A stretch of DNA of 8,118 bases from Fidelibacterota bacterium (lineage in GTDB: Bacteria > Fidelibacterota > UBA2242): the NCBI GenBank assembly GCA_023133185.1, contig JAGLWX010000305.1, positions 1-8,118 of the forward strand. Direction: 5' to 3'. The position numbers were made by a program, and so were the translations under genes. Shown here one piece after another: positions 1 to 7,753 of the stretch; the stretch's first letter is position 1; every line of letters begins with the position of its first letter. The notes under the pieces were generated by a model. That model worked only from the letters and a program-made list of their open reading frames with translations. It was not told where the DNA came from and searched no databases.

Positions 1-1761
1 TTCAGCCTCTTTCGTCTGCCGGAAAAAGAGATCAATTTGAAGCAGACGAAAACGAACCGGTGATATAATGCTCTGATCAGGATAATTAATAAGAAGGTAC
101 GTCAGGACTTCATGTGCTTCCGATAGTTTATTCTGCCGAATGAATCTTTCACTTTTAATAAATTCATTGAACGCCGCAATACCCGCTGACCCGTTATTTC
201 CTCTATACTCCTCGATAAAACTGACAAATTCAATGACGTCGTTAAACAGCGGATCTGAAACACCAAGCAATCCTAACATATCATTTTTATTAGTCATTAT
301 TGAATCGACTTTATTATTAAAGAAATCCGATAATAACAATCTGACCGACAAGCGTTTTTCAATCATCGAACCTTCATAGCGACCAATATTTTTCCTGATG
401 TAATTATCGACCTGATCAAAATCCCCTTTCGCTATCATTAAATCAGCAAGTCGGATTATACATTGTTGCTGAATCTCTCGATTTGCCCCAACCTTTACAG
501 CATCCTGATATAATTTAATGGCGCCATCCAGATCATGAAGAACGCGATACCTGAGTTCAGCCAGACGATAAAGCGCCTGAGCAGTATAGGTCGATCTCGG
601 CAGATTAATGATGAGTGAGTCATAAATAGCGAACGATTTCTGTATATGATGTTCAGCTGCATCAATCCCAAATATATAATCAGGGATAAAAAAGAAATTA
701 TCCGGATAAAAATAATCAAAAGGTGAAATCTCACGTTCAGATAACATTTCCTTTTCAAATGCATCCGCCAGCCCCAACAGTGCATTTGGCACAATATTCC
801 TGAATTGATTAGTTTTAATAATTTGAGTAAAGGTCTCCTCCGCCAGTGCAAATTCGTCAATATTCAATAAATCGACTGCCAAATCAAGAATATCACTTCC
901 TCTATAGCGATTCATCGATTCAAAAATCATTGTTTCATTTATTGCTTCTTTATAACGCTTGAATTTGAATAGTACATCGGCTCGTAATTTGTGTAGTTCC
1001 CTGGAAGCATCCGGTATTTGTAATTCTCCCTGAATCAGAGAATCAAGGCTGATAAATAAACTGCTGTCATGGGGAAATCGTAATATCTGACTACTGATTT
1101 GCCGGTAATTTCGACTATTGCTTCTTCCGTATAATAAATATTCTTTAGCGCTTTTTACATAATTTCCTCTGAGCATCTGAAAATGGGCGACCTCGATTGC
1201 AAATAAATCGTCTTTCTGATAATAGTCGCGAGCGTCTTGTATAAGTTCACCTGCCCGTTCATATTGCTGCAGCGAAATCAACCCGTTAAACAGAGACCGG
1301 ATAAACGATTGCGAATAATTCGATTTCTGTAATGCATTTTCCCAATATTCATCAGCTTGCGTCGTATCGCCGCGACTGAAATACAATTCTCCAAGATCGA
1401 CGATAGCCGTTTCATTGCGAGGATTATGTTCTAAAAAGATTTTGATTACATTTTCCAGTTCATCATAGCGTTTTAACCTGAATAGATGATAAGCATACCG
1501 ATGATAATATGTGTATTTTTTCGGGTCCTGGTTCACTATGTATTTATATAGTTCAAGAGCTCGTTCAATTTGCCCCTGGTTTTCGAGTCGCTGTGCTATT
1601 CGGAATTTTGTTTGAAGTTCTTTTTTTAATACCTCTGGTGATTTCCAGCGCTGCTGGCCGATCAGTGTATTTGTACAAACTAACATTAAAATAACAACCA
1701 GCAATCCGACATGCTTTACAGAGATAAATTTGTCTAATCTTTTTAGCAAGTATCTCATCAT
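1..1761 (-). CDS. Exported tetratricopeptide-repeat protein, C-terminus beyond window
   Basis: The frame runs without a stop for 587 codons from an ATG at 1761 to the left edge, so the protein is truncated only by the window. It starts with a positively charged stretch (MMRYLLKR) and a hydrophobic segment at about residues 18-35 ending in LIGQQ, which reads as a signal peptide or membrane anchor. There is no lipobox. The rest is helical with degenerate TPR units, clearest at about residues 52-80, 84-115, 118-148, 254-286, 395-424 and 537-563, each with the small/aromatic spacing typical of TPRs. It is the third gene of the minus-strand operon, 10 bp after the DUF4175-like gene, so it is probably co-transcribed. 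An adjacent second ATG is an equally possible start, and neither has a clear ribosome binding site. TPR arrays usually scaffold protein contacts, and here a periplasmic partner of the two upstream products is likely. The specific function is unknown. Confidence 0.85.
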   Translation of the reverse strand, partial: MMRYLLKRLDKFISVKHVGLLVVILMLVCTNTLIGQQRWKSPEVLKKELQTKFRIAQRLENQGQIERALELYKYIVNQDPKKYTYYHRYAYHLFRLKRYDELENVIKIFLEHNPRNETAIVDLGELYFSRGDTTQADEYWENALQKSNYSQSFIRSLFNGLISLQQYERAGELIQDARDYYQKDDLFAIEVAHFQMLRGNYVKSAKEYLLYGRSNSRNYRQISSQILRFPHDSSLFISLDSLIQGELQIPDASRELHKLRADVLFKFKRYKEAINETMIFESMNRYRGSDILDLAVDLLNIDEFALAEETFTQIIKTNQFRNIVPNALLGLADAFEKEMLSEREISPFDYFYPDNFFFIPDYIFGIDAAEHHIQKSFAIYDSLIINLPRSTYTAQALYRLAELRYRVLHDLDGAIKLYQDAVKVGANREIQQQCIIRLADLMIAKGDFDQVDNYIRKNIGRYEGSMIEKRLSVRLLLSDFFNNKVDSIMTNKNDMLGLLGVSDPLFNDVIEFVSFIEEYRGNNGSAGIAAFNEFIKSERFIRQNKLSEAHEVLTYLLINYPDQSIISPVRFRLLQIDLFFRQTKEAE

Positions 1762-1771
1762 GACAGATTTG

Positions 1772-4700
1772 TTACCGGTCGCTCTCTTTCGATAATAATT
1801 CAAAATATTGACGGATAATCTCTTCATATTCGCGCGTATATCCTTCCTTCAGCGCCTTTTCCAAATTTTCCTGCAGTAGAGAACGTCTTTCACCCAGATC
1901 CGCCGGCAGCTGATCGGGAGATTCACGCACTAGTTCCTCTCCGGTTTTACTTTTACGTTCCTTTTTAAAATCTTGTGTTCTCAGGGATTTCTGCGCATCT
2001 AATAACCGTGACAGTATTCGTTGTTGCCGTTCGAGCGTCTTTCGTAAAACGCGGTTATCTCGTAGATCTTTTATAACATCGTCCATGTCTTTGGCAATAC
2101 CACCAAGATCACCACTTTGTTTGGTGTTTTCACCAATCTCTTGCTGGAGTTGCTCAAGAGAGTTTCGCAATTGCTGCTGCCGCGCGGCTAAGCGCCGGAG
2201 CGCTGCCTGTTGTCCAGCCTGTCCGAGGCTTATCATCTGGGTTTCGTCATTAATACCCTGTTGCTGTCCCGCCATTTTCTGTAATTGCTGTAAATAATTT
2301 TCGAACCCTGAGGCAGAACCGCTGGATTTAAGACTGTTCATTGAATTGATTAATTCCAGGGCGGATTGGTTGATTGCGGCAGTCGCCTGCTGAGCCGATT
2401 TCGTGGCGTTCGCAGGATTTCGCTCCTCCATTTGTCGAACTGCATTGTTCATTGCGGCTGATGCCTGCCCGAATCCTTTACCAACCCTGGGAGACAGCCC
2501 GAATGTTTTATTGGATAATGCAATTAATTCATCGATTATCTTGATAAGATTTTGTTGAAGTTGCTGCTGATTTACGGCAACATCAAGAAGCTGTTCACTT
2601 TGCCGGGGAGTATGTTTAATTACCTGGCTAAGTTTTTCCTGGTTTTGAGACAGCTGCATGGTTTTAAATATTACATTCCGGAAGTCACTCATCACTTCGT
2701 CCATCGCCCGCTTATTAAATTCAGATTGGAATTGCATCATCTTATTTAGAAAATCCTGCAATTGTTGCTGTGCCGATTGCGTCGATTGCTGTGCCTGCTG
2801 CTTATTTGCTTTGCTTAGCGATTTCTGCGCCTGTTTTAATTCATCCATAAGCCCCGATTTTTTCATTTCCTGGATTAGAGATTCTAATTGCTCCGAAGGC
2901 ATAAGCGGAAAATCACTCATTTCATCCCTGGTGCGCTCCATCAAATCAAGCGCAATTTCACTATCCCTTTGAACAGATTTTTCTTCACCGGCTAACTGGT
3001 CAAATTTTGATTCATCGGATTCCGGCGTTTTATCAAGTTCCGAATTGATATTTTTCTGGCGCTTTACCATATCTTCAAAGCGGCGAACTATTTCTCCGAC
3101 CGACTGTTCAATTTTTACCCGCTGCAATAACTTAATCATCCGGTCGAGTTCCTTCGCAAATTGATCCCGATTTGTGCGAAACTGATTTAAAGCCTTCTTG
3201 ATCTCATTACTATCCATTTTTTCCAGAGCTCGTTGCAATTTATTCATCGCCTCCCGCAGTTCCGGCGTCATAACATCCCTGAAGGCTTCTTGTAATTTGG
3301 CAAACTTGCTGATGGTTTCTTCATCGAATAACTGATTATCACGACTCTTTTGGATCATTTCATCCAGTTGATCCGCCATTTTTGCAAGCTTTTCACCGGC
3401 TTCTTTGGTCTTTTGTAACTCTTTTTCCAGCTGATTTTTCTGTTCCCAGTTCAGCTTGGGATCTTTCAGTAATTCCCGGGATATCTCTTCCAGTATTTCT
3501 TTGGAACTCTCAAGATTATTTAATATCTCTTCACCCTCATCAGCTATCTGGTCCCGCTGTTCGTTAACGTCTGCAAACAGATCATTCAATGACGGAAACC
3601 TTGCTCTTAATATTCTGGAAGTTGCTGCTTTTGGACCGTTAATCGGATCGTTGTCATAAACTGAAACCTTGAACTCGACAATATCCTCAGGTGATAAATT
3701 CAATTCTCCAACATTCCACACATAATACAATTCCTGGAGAGTCAATTGCTTATCAGGAAGTGGAAATTCAATGGATTCTTCAGTCTGCCCGTCCGGATCA
3801 TAGCGTTTAATAAGCCGATATTGGATCAACGCTTTCTGAAACCCAAAATCATCACTGATCCGTATCCCCAATGGGATTTCCATGGATTCAGTCAGTTCAA
3901 TGTCCATATCCGGTGAAATTAGCTGACAATCAGGATATGCATCGGGAATTATTCTTATCCGGTAATTTATCGGATTAATATTTGTCACATCATTATCATC
4001 GGATACGCTAATCTGAAATTCATCATTATCATAAATAATAAATTTTCCGGCAGCGGTTTTTCCACTTATTATCAAATTAGTTGTTTTCCCCGATTTGAAC
4101 CGGATTGATGCCGTTTTAAGCATTTTATTTGATAGAAGATTCAAAAAAAGATCGCTGCCCGGATAAATAGTAAGTTCCGATGTATTGGATTCCTGAATTT
4201 TTGGATCCAGTCTCGTATATGCAGGAAATTCAATTCTGGTTTTGACATGTAAAATTTCCGGTCGGTCAGTGACGTATATGGTATCGACGCCGCTTGAAAT
4301 GCGCTTCCATGGTTTGAAAATGGATCTGTTTTGAACAAACGCTTCATAATGAATCGTATTGCGAACCAGTCCAAAGTTTACTATGACATTACCGGAATCA
4401 TCAACTATACCTGTTCCGTTTTTGACAAAATCAGGATAGACTGCTTCAAATTGGATTTCATCGGGATAATCGCCCTCACAATGGAAAGCAACATCAACAG
4501 AATCGCCGCCAAATACACCGAATGAACCCGTCGCCGACACAATCGTGAATGGCTTTGGAATTGAATATTCAACTTCCGGATGAGTCAAACGGATAAATGA
4601 TTGTTTGAAGAAAGAATAATTGTAGATACCGATAAAGATAATTGCAAGAAAAATTGCCGCGTACCGCAATAAAGAGACTTTAAATTTTCTCCATGGAATA

Positions 4701-5161
4701 AGAACACCGAAGGAATATGATTGAACACGATCTGCTATAGTTCGAATAGAATGATTAACAAGGTCTAATGAATAACCTGCTTCCTTTTTAACCGCCATTT
4801 CATGGAGCTGCAAAACATTAACTAAACGATCGCCTATGTCGGTGTATTTTTCCCCAATCAGTATGGATAAACGATGATTGGAGTACGAAGCCATCCTGTT
4901 AAACCGCACCATAAGCGCCAGTATTATGGGAGTAAGGAAAAAAATACTACTGAAAACGATCATGAAAAAGTAAATATCCCGCCGGATTAACGTGTTGAAA
5001 TATCGGAATCCTTCACAGATTATTAAAATAAATACGACAATTGCTATGAGAGTTAAAACGCGTAGCATCCCTTTTGCCAGGATAAACCAGCTCCAGTCTC
5101 GCCGGAGTTTATCCAGTTTTTCAGCAATAATAGTAAAATTAGTCAACGCTGTGTTATTCAT
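1772..5161 (-). CDS. DUF4175-like membrane protein with giant glutamine-rich coiled coil
   Basis: This complete 1129-residue protein has three hydrophobic segments at about residues 26-52, 64-86 and 166-186. Residues 200-515 are beta-rich, resembling two or three tandem Ig-like modules, with an ISDDFGFQKALIQYRL segment near residue 435 that I associate with DUF4175-type proteins. From about residue 530 to 1060 it is almost wholly charged and glutamine-rich helix, for example KQQAQQ and QSAQQQLQDF near 787-804 and NQQQLQQN near 864. It ends in a short basic/acidic helix (SKESDR). The predicted topology is an inner-membrane anchor with a long periplasmic part. No catalytic motif is visible, so a structural or scaffolding role is the best inference. 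The ATG overlaps the TGA of the DUF4159 gene (ATGA, 5158-5161) and has no Shine-Dalgarno sequence, which suggests translational coupling. The DUF4175 assignment is from pattern memory; a generic coiled-coil membrane protein is the alternative. Confidence 0.8.
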   Translation of the reverse strand: MNNTALTNFTIIAEKLDKLRRDWSWFILAKGMLRVLTLIAIVVFILIICEGFRYFNTLIRRDIYFFMIVFSSIFFLTPIILALMVRFNRMASYSNHRLSILIGEKYTDIGDRLVNVLQLHEMAVKKEAGYSLDLVNHSIRTIADRVQSYSFGVLIPWRKFKVSLLRYAAIFLAIIFIGIYNYSFFKQSFIRLTHPEVEYSIPKPFTIVSATGSFGVFGGDSVDVAFHCEGDYPDEIQFEAVYPDFVKNGTGIVDDSGNVIVNFGLVRNTIHYEAFVQNRSIFKPWKRISSGVDTIYVTDRPEILHVKTRIEFPAYTRLDPKIQESNTSELTIYPGSDLFLNLLSNKMLKTASIRFKSGKTTNLIISGKTAAGKFIIYDNDEFQISVSDDNDVTNINPINYRIRIIPDAYPDCQLISPDMDIELTESMEIPLGIRISDDFGFQKALIQYRLIKRYDPDGQTEESIEFPLPDKQLTLQELYYVWNVGELNLSPEDIVEFKVSVYDNDPINGPKAATSRILRARFPSLNDLFADVNEQRDQIADEGEEILNNLESSKEILEEISRELLKDPKLNWEQKNQLEKELQKTKEAGEKLAKMADQLDEMIQKSRDNQLFDEETISKFAKLQEAFRDVMTPELREAMNKLQRALEKMDSNEIKKALNQFRTNRDQFAKELDRMIKLLQRVKIEQSVGEIVRRFEDMVKRQKNINSELDKTPESDESKFDQLAGEEKSVQRDSEIALDLMERTRDEMSDFPLMPSEQLESLIQEMKKSGLMDELKQAQKSLSKANKQQAQQSTQSAQQQLQDFLNKMMQFQSEFNKRAMDEVMSDFRNVIFKTMQLSQNQEKLSQVIKHTPRQSEQLLDVAVNQQQLQQNLIKIIDELIALSNKTFGLSPRVGKGFGQASAAMNNAVRQMEERNPANATKSAQQATAAINQSALELINSMNSLKSSGSASGFENYLQQLQKMAGQQQGINDETQMISLGQAGQQAALRRLAARQQQLRNSLEQLQQEIGENTKQSGDLGGIAKDMDDVIKDLRDNRVLRKTLERQQRILSRLLDAQKSLRTQDFKKERKSKTGEELVRESPDQLPADLGERRSLLQENLEKALKEGYTREYEEIIRQYFELLSKESDR
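5158..5161 (-). other. ATGA start/stop overlap between DUF4159 and DUF4175-like genes
   Basis: Read on the minus strand, ATG of the downstream gene (5161-5159) overlaps TGA of the upstream gene (5160-5158). No ribosome-binding sequence lies just upstream, so translation of the second gene probably depends on ribosomes finishing the first. This supports fixed co-expression of the two proteins. Confidence 0.85.
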
Positions 5162-5850
5162 TGTACCAGTGAATAGATGATAATATTGGTTCCCATTTTC
5201 AGCGCCGCGAGTCGCTTATCCTCAGGATCACCGTGTACGTCCGGATCTTCCCAGCCATCTCCCAGATCACTTTCATAGCTATAAAACACGACCAGGCGGC
5301 TTTTATAAAAAATGCCAAATCCCTGTGGCGCTTTTCCATCATGTTCGTGAACTTTCGGCAATCCATTCGGGAAATCATAGAAACAGTGAAATATCGGATG
5401 ATCGTAGGGCAATTCCACTAATTCATTATTGGGAAAAACTCGTTTCATTTCCCTTCGAAAAGAAGCATCCATTCCATAATTATCATCGGCATGTAAAAAC
5501 CCTCCCGATTGCAGATATTTCCTTAAACGCAGAACTTCATCTTCACTAAAACGGATATTTCCATGTCCCGTCAAATACAAATAGGGATACGAATACAGTT
5601 CTTTATCCATAACCGATAGTCTGACTTCTTCCGGATGGACATCTACCGGAGCTTTCTCAGAAACGAATTTTAAGAGATTCGGGAGAGAACTTGGATCGCT
5701 GTACCAGTCTCCGCCTCCGTCGTATTTTAATCGCGCTATGGTAAATTTACCAAATTGTTCCGGCGCCTTACCGCAGATGATTATTTCAAGCAGAATAAGA
5801 ATTGGTAATATAGTTAATAATCGGTACTTTTTATAGGTGTGAAGATGCAT
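5158..5850 (-). CDS. DUF4159 domain protein, exported or membrane-anchored
   Basis: This 230-residue protein has a basic N-terminus, a hydrophobic stretch at about residues 11-26 and then CGKAPEQ. That fits a signal peptide cleaved near A30 or an uncleaved anchor. The residue before C27 is Ile, so it lacks a proper lipobox. The rest matches the DUF4159 pattern as I know it: FTIARLKYDGGGDWY (36-50), YLYLTGHG (90-97), LQSGGFLHADDNYG (113-126), DHPIFHCFYDF (150-160) and YESDLGDGWED (192-202). DUF4159 domains resemble the glutamine-amidotransferase/ThuA-like fold and have no established biochemical activity. The length is normal for a single-domain member; longer family members add other segments. 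It is the first gene of the minus-strand operon, and its stop overlaps the start of the DUF4175-like gene. No Shine-Dalgarno sequence precedes the ATG. The family call is strong; the function is unknown. Confidence 0.88.
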   Translation of the reverse strand: MHLHTYKKYRLLTILPILILLEIIICGKAPEQFGKFTIARLKYDGGGDWYSDPSSLPNLLKFVSEKAPVDVHPEEVRLSVMDKELYSYPYLYLTGHGNIRFSEDEVLRLRKYLQSGGFLHADDNYGMDASFRREMKRVFPNNELVELPYDHPIFHCFYDFPNGLPKVHEHDGKAPQGFGIFYKSRLVVFYSYESDLGDGWEDPDVHGDPEDKRLAALKMGTNIIIYSLVQ

Positions 5851-5869
5851 GTTTGTTTATACCCTGAAA

Positions 5870-5900
5870 GAAAAGTATTGTTTCAACATCAAATAACAAA
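5870..5900 (-). promoter_or_regulatory. Candidate Bacteroidota-type promoter for the minus-strand operon
   Basis: On the minus strand, TTTG (5900-5897) is followed after 19 nt by TACTTTTC (5877-5870). This is a seven-of-eight match to the Bacteroidota -7 element TAnnTTTG with a -33 TTTG at about normal spacing. Transcription would start near 5863, giving a leader of about 12 nt before the DUF4159 ATG. The DNA is AT-rich, so chance matches are likely, and the call depends on the host belonging to Bacteroidota or a relative using the same sigma-factor consensus. Confidence 0.3.
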
Positions 5901-5927
5901 GAGTTTCAAGCCTTCAGGCGCGCTAAT

Positions 5928-5946
5928 TTACACAATTTCAGTGTAA
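5928..5946. repeat. Inverted repeat TTACAC-N7-GTGTAA in the divergent spacer, possible operator
   Basis: Two perfect 6-bp arms (5928-5933 and 5941-5946) flank the 7-nt centre AATTTCA. After one mismatch two further outer pairs (5925-5926 with 5948-5949) also match. It lies between two divergent genes and 43 bp upstream of the plus-strand ATG. That position suits a dimeric regulator acting on the plus-strand gene or on both. It lacks a T-run and GC pairs, so it is not a terminator. The 19-bp dyad is suggestive only, and no regulator can be named. Confidence 0.35.
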
Positions 5947-5954
5947 TTTTTGCT

Positions 5955-5962
5955 TACTTTTC
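5955..5962 (+). promoter_or_regulatory. Candidate -7 element for the plus-strand gene
   Basis: TACTTTTC on the plus strand is the same octamer as in the minus-strand candidate. It would place a start site about 20 nt before the ATG at 5989. No TTTG is found at the right distance upstream; that position is taken by the inverted repeat at 5928-5946. Either the promoter is activator-dependent or the match is chance. A near match, TAATTTTT, sits at 5944-5951. Confidence 0.15.
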
Positions 5963-5988
5963 ACCTGTAAACTTTTTATTTTAAAACA

Positions 5989-7713
5989 ATGAAATTTCGA
6001 ATAATCATATTCTCCGTTTTAATCACTATCAACACTCCCGTGTTTTCACAATCAATCATCTATAAAATTGCAGATTTTTTCCAAAATCCCATCGAATTCA
6101 GAAATCCTTTTGGCATAACCCCCTTTGAACTGAAAGCGGGAAGCCAGATATTGAGTGCGAATTCAATCAGGTTCGATTCTACTGAAACCGAACTGGACGG
6201 TTTCAAGCACCTCTATAACCGATATATGAACAGTTTAGAACTGGATCTTATGAAGTATAATCTGGTTGGGTTGCTGCTTCCACAGAATTTTATCGATTTA
6301 CAGACCGGGCTTGGCTTTAAGTACTGTTTCCCCATCATAAATCAAGGTCTCCCGGATAATTGGAAGCAAACCATACCCGGAAGTATTGAGCAATTGTATT
6401 TTTCGCCGAGGATTATTGAAGGTAACATCAGTCAGTCTCTTGCATTTCAATGGTCAAAACGATTCTATAATTACGTTCAGTTCAATGCCGGTCGGGCTTT
6501 CATTTCAGCATATAAAACCAGGGAAGGCAAACGTTATCTCAATCAGGACGGCTGGACGTTTTCGGTGGCTGTAGGGATGAAAATGCTATCTAAAATCGGG
6601 TTCAAATTTAAAGAAGGATACGGAGTTGAAATAAAATATAATTTTGCGAAGTTTGACGACTTCTCCGATCCTCATAATATCAGCCCGATCACTAATTTAA
6701 ATTTCAGCAGTATCGGAATTTATCTAACGTTCAATATGATAAGCGGTGGAAATCCGACTCAGGGTGATGAAGCCAAAGCGCTTTTTAAAAGTGGGGATTA
6801 TATCGCCGCCAAGGCAAATTTTGAAGACTTTATTTCAAAAAACCCCACCCATCCCCGGAAATTTAAAGCCGGATGGATGATTGATGAGTGCAACGATCTG
6901 ATGGCGTTTCAGCAGGCTAAACTCGCCGGGCATTTTATCGAGGCAAAAAATTACTCAAAAGCAGCTCAATATCTCGAACAAGCGGCAAAATCCGAATATC
7001 CTTCCCTGGTAGAAGACATTGAAAATAACTACAGGAAAATTCAGGAATGGCTTGTAATAAATCTGGATTCACTCCTTCTGATCAACCAGATAGATCAAGC
7101 CGAGCGGCTGCTTACCAAAGCAAGATCCCTGCATATTCCAAATTCCCGGGATTTGACCGATCAGTATTGGAGTGAAATATATTTTCACCGGGGAACCGTA
7201 TTTACAGAATATAAAAACTGGGATAAAGCGTTAAACTTTTTTGATATGGCTGTGAAAAAATATCCGCCCATCCGTGAACGAGTAGATCCCTGGCTGTTAA
7301 AAATTGCCTACGGCTACATCGGCGATGTAAATTTATCTGTCGATCAACAAAATGTTGAATTGGCGCTCGAATCACTGCGTAAGGCTACGGAATTGCGCCC
7401 GGAAATAATTTTCATTACCAAAGATCATATTCAGACTCTCGAACAAGGCATTGATTACCTGAAACAACAGGCGGCAAAAGAAAAATTACAGATAGCGGTT
7501 GATCAGACCCGTAAAATACCGGTAGCTACGTCTTTCACTCCACAAATCGGAATGACGGATCAGCAATTATTGCAAGAACTGGGAAAGCCCATATATGAAC
7601 AGACGCTTGATTCCAAAGGGGATCAGCATTTTGAATTATGGATATATCATACCGATGATTCCAAAGAGATATATTTCTACTTTAAAAACAATATTCTTTC
7701 AAAAATAGAGTGA
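5989..7713 (+). CDS. Exported beta-barrel-like, TPR and BamE-like fusion protein
   Basis: This complete 574-residue protein has a clear signal peptide (MKFRIIIFSVLI then TPVFSQ, cleavage at about residue 19-21). Residues 25-250 show short amphipathic strands with alternating aromatic and polar residues and glycine turns (for example LQTGLGFKYCF, YVQFNAGRAFISA, SSIGIYLTFNMISGG), resembling an outer-membrane beta-barrel. Residues 258-475 hold about five TPR-like units, clearest at 258-287, 311-340 and 395-426. The tail at 519-574 (IGMTDQQLLQELGKP, then ELWIYH with W551, then IYFYFKNNILSKIE) follows the BamE/SmpA-OmlA pattern GMT-x-x-Q-(hydrophobic)-LG-x-P, tryptophan/aromatic strand, F-x-N-x-(hydrophobic). 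BamE is a lipoprotein of the outer-membrane protein assembly machine; here the domain sits at a C-terminus with no lipobox. A role at the outer membrane is inferred. The ATG was chosen because the signal peptide follows it directly; there is no Shine-Dalgarno sequence. No known gene name is recognised. Confidence 0.85.
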   Translation: MKFRIIIFSVLITINTPVFSQSIIYKIADFFQNPIEFRNPFGITPFELKAGSQILSANSIRFDSTETELDGFKHLYNRYMNSLELDLMKYNLVGLLLPQNFIDLQTGLGFKYCFPIINQGLPDNWKQTIPGSIEQLYFSPRIIEGNISQSLAFQWSKRFYNYVQFNAGRAFISAYKTREGKRYLNQDGWTFSVAVGMKMLSKIGFKFKEGYGVEIKYNFAKFDDFSDPHNISPITNLNFSSIGIYLTFNMISGGNPTQGDEAKALFKSGDYIAAKANFEDFISKNPTHPRKFKAGWMIDECNDLMAFQQAKLAGHFIEAKNYSKAAQYLEQAAKSEYPSLVEDIENNYRKIQEWLVINLDSLLLINQIDQAERLLTKARSLHIPNSRDLTDQYWSEIYFHRGTVFTEYKNWDKALNFFDMAVKKYPPIRERVDPWLLKIAYGYIGDVNLSVDQQNVELALESLRKATELRPEIIFITKDHIQTLEQGIDYLKQQAAKEKLQIAVDQTRKIPVATSFTPQIGMTDQQLLQELGKPIYEQTLDSKGDQHFELWIYHTDDSKEIYFYFKNNILSKIE

Positions 7714-7714
7714 C

Positions 7715-7736
7715 TTTGAAAAACGCTAATTTCAAA
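7715..7736. repeat. Small inverted repeat between the fusion gene and rnhA
   Basis: TTTGAAA (7715-7721) and TTTCAAA (7730-7736) are exact complements around an 8-nt loop. The stem contains one G-C pair and is not followed by a T-run, so it is too weak for an intrinsic terminator. The 40-bp gap therefore shows no barrier to read-through into rnhA. Confidence 0.25.
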
Positions 7737-7753
7737 CCAGAATTGGAAACTTA

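Noticed and set aside
495..860. A 121-codon open frame on the minus strand
   Set aside because: It lies inside the long TPR gene in a different minus-strand frame and its translation is a low-complexity Ile/Leu/Arg-rich string without family resemblance; the TPR frame is continuous through it.
1645..1657. Inverted repeat CCAGC-GCT-GCTGG as a possible hairpin
   Set aside because: It sits within the coding region of the TPR gene near its start, with a 3-nt loop and no T-run; codon choice for Gln-Gln-Arg-Trp explains it.
2658..2972. A 104-codon plus-strand open frame rich in Cys and Ser
   Set aside because: It is antisense to the glutamine-rich coiled-coil region; CAG/CAA glutamine codons read backwards give the Cys/Leu-rich pattern. 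It has no start signal or context.
5767..5776. Lipoprotein signal in the DUF4159 protein at C27
   Set aside because: The residues before the Cys are Ile-Ile-Ile; a lipobox needs a small residue (Gly, Ala or Ser) directly before it.
7715..7736. Terminator after the 574-aa gene
   Set aside because: The stem has a single G-C pair and no following T-run, so it would not act as an intrinsic terminator.
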